NCBI RefSeq assembly: GCF_020829625.1
Contig: NZ_JAIVFX010000011.1
Span: 172,244-236,243 of the forward strand
Length of the DNA stretch: 64,000 nucleotides
From: Nostoc sp. XA010
GTDB lineage: Bacteria > Cyanobacteriota > Cyanobacteriia > Cyanobacteriales > Nostocaceae
Reading direction: 5' to 3'
The translations under genes were made by a program, and so were the position numbers. Of the stretch, positions 63,209 through 64,000 are shown one piece after another (position 1 is the stretch's first letter; each line of letters opens with the position of its first letter). The notes under the pieces are model-generated. The model was not told the origin of the DNA, did no database searches, and saw only the letters and a list, made by a program, of their open reading frames with translations.

Positions 63209-63394
63209 TTATACTGTTTCCAACCAATCAAAAATTTGGGCTAACTGATCCAGTGTTACCAGTCCATACTGCCAGAGGGTCATAGCCAGAAAGTTGGGGG
63301 TCTGCTCACAATGTCGCAAAGCAAGAGAAATTGCTCCACCAGGAATACCCAACTCTTCTTTTAAAAAATGCACCAATTGATCTGTAGCTTTCAT
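63209..63394 (-). CDS. DUF2949 family small protein
   Basis: 61 residues (MKATDQLVHFLKEELGIPGG, AISLALRHCEQTPNFLAMTL, WQYGLVTLDQLAQIFDWLE), matching the cyanobacterial DUF2949 family as I recall it. Helical, soluble, function unknown. It lies 91 nt upstream of ftsH on the same strand and may be co-transcribed with it. Confidence 0.82.
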   Translation of the reverse strand: MKATDQLVHFLKEELGIPGGAISLALRHCEQTPNFLAMTLWQYGLVTLDQLAQIFDWLETV

Positions 63395-63946
63395 AGGAAT
63401 GTTAAATAAGCCTTATTTCTGAGAGAGCTTAACCTGTGTGATGTAATGTACAGGCTTGTTCAATTTGTTTTTATCGTTAACAATACTACCGCTTCTCATA
63501 ATTTCTCTCCTCTAGCAATGGTTGCAGAATTTTTTATTTATGTAACTAAACTTAACAATTAAATTAATCTTTGGGAACTAACGAGCAAATACGGTTTACC
63601 GTACTCAAAGAGTTAATATGACTTGAAATGAGAAAACTTAAGGAACGCGGATTTAATTAAGTACAAAACCTCACCCCTAACCTTTCTTTTGAGCAACTAT
63701 CATTAGTCACATCTTTCTTAACATGGGTGTAAGGCAGACTCAGAGGGAGTGACAGCAGTGAACAATGGCAACATGATTGACAAAATCAACATAAAGTGTA
63801 GAGGTGGAGAAGGAAGCGATCGCCTTTGCCAAAGTCATGTAAAGTTATTGTGGTGCGATCGCCACAACATATCACTAGTAGTCTGCCAAGGTAACTTTGC
63901 TAAGTAAAACCTCTAATTAGTAAAATAACCAAAAACGGGGTTTAAC
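63395..63946. other. Spacer at the right edge
   Basis: Contains the promoter region of the DUF2949 gene and, from about 63700, AT-rich sequence next to a transposase start, so the left end of an IS may lie here. A short open frame near 63750-63905 has no recognisable homology. Confidence 0.45.
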
Positions 63947-64000
63947 ATGGCGAAAAAGTACATTGTTGACTTGGATGAAAATGAAGTTTCTCAACTGCAA
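63947..64000 (+). CDS. N-terminus of a transposase (probably IS630 family)
   Basis: The last 18 codons of the window, MAKKYIVDLDENEVSQLQ, resemble the start of IS630-type transposases (MAKKYIVDL-like openings). Cut off by the window edge. Confidence 0.6.
   Translation, partial: MAKKYIVDLDENEVSQLQ

Overview
The window looks like chromosomal DNA of a filamentous, probably heterocyst-forming cyanobacterium of the Nostoc/Anabaena group. Reasons: frequent HIP1 octamers (gcgatcgc), many heptanucleotide tandem repeats and short dispersed palindromes in the spacers, and a gene set of sucrose synthase, NDH-1 NdhD, sulfolipid genes, Ycf35/Ycf46, a GAF-GAF-PAS adenylate cyclase and large multi-PAS kinases. 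No rRNA, tRNA or CRISPR array was seen. Identifications rest on reading translations and recalled family motifs; no database search was run.

Layout. 1-7.4 kb (minus): start of a GH65 disaccharide phosphorylase, a 21-nt tandem array, sucrose synthase (susA), and a CBS/PAS hybrid histidine kinase whose receiver domain carries Asn at the phospho-acceptor site. 7.4-12.9 kb: repeat-rich spacers with small zinc-ribbon and DUF4327 proteins, a cysteine-desulfurase-like enzyme convergent with moeA, then two small TIR elements. 12.9-18.6 kb (minus): Ser/Thr kinase, the rbp-rpsU pair, a TPR protein, and a SUKH gene split by a 128-bp MITE. 19-24 kb: CsbD, a receiver/kinase divergent from a LuxR-type regulator, and ndhD copy 1. 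24-31 kb: a trypsin-like protease with an upstream amber codon, thrB, a coiled-coil protein, an internally deleted IS, ndhD copy 2, Uma2 and a xisH remnant. 31-34 kb (minus): RHH/Zn protein, ycf46, ycf35. 34.5-39.8 kb: lipoprotein, then sqdB and sqdX separated by an IS200/IS605 element. 40-44.4 kb: adenylate cyclase, a small cyanobacterial protein, purC. 44.5-51.3 kb: an Omp85/BamA-type protein followed by lpxC, fabZ, lpxA and lpxB, an outer-membrane and lipid A block. 51.3-56.9 kb: a cytosine-5 methyltransferase, an aldo/keto reductase pseudogene, an SLH-domain protein, a Uma2 relic and a probably impaired histidine kinase. 57-64 kb: a CACHE-HAMP-GAF histidine kinase, MoeB-rhodanese, FtsH, a DUF2949 protein, and the first codons of a transposase at the right edge.

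The main unifying observation is decay and remodelling by small repeats. Short palindromic or heptameric repeats sit in frame inside at least five genes (GH65, moeA, omp85, the SLH protein and the cyclase) and add peptides without breaking them. Elsewhere MITEs, IS elements and point nonsense changes have broken genes (SUKH, aldo/keto reductase, xisH, Uma2 and possibly the protease). I found no clearly new multi-gene defence or biosynthetic system. The best candidates for poorly understood biology are the in-frame repeats, the ycf35-ycf46-RHH cluster, and a TnpB that lacks its usual zinc-ribbon cysteines.
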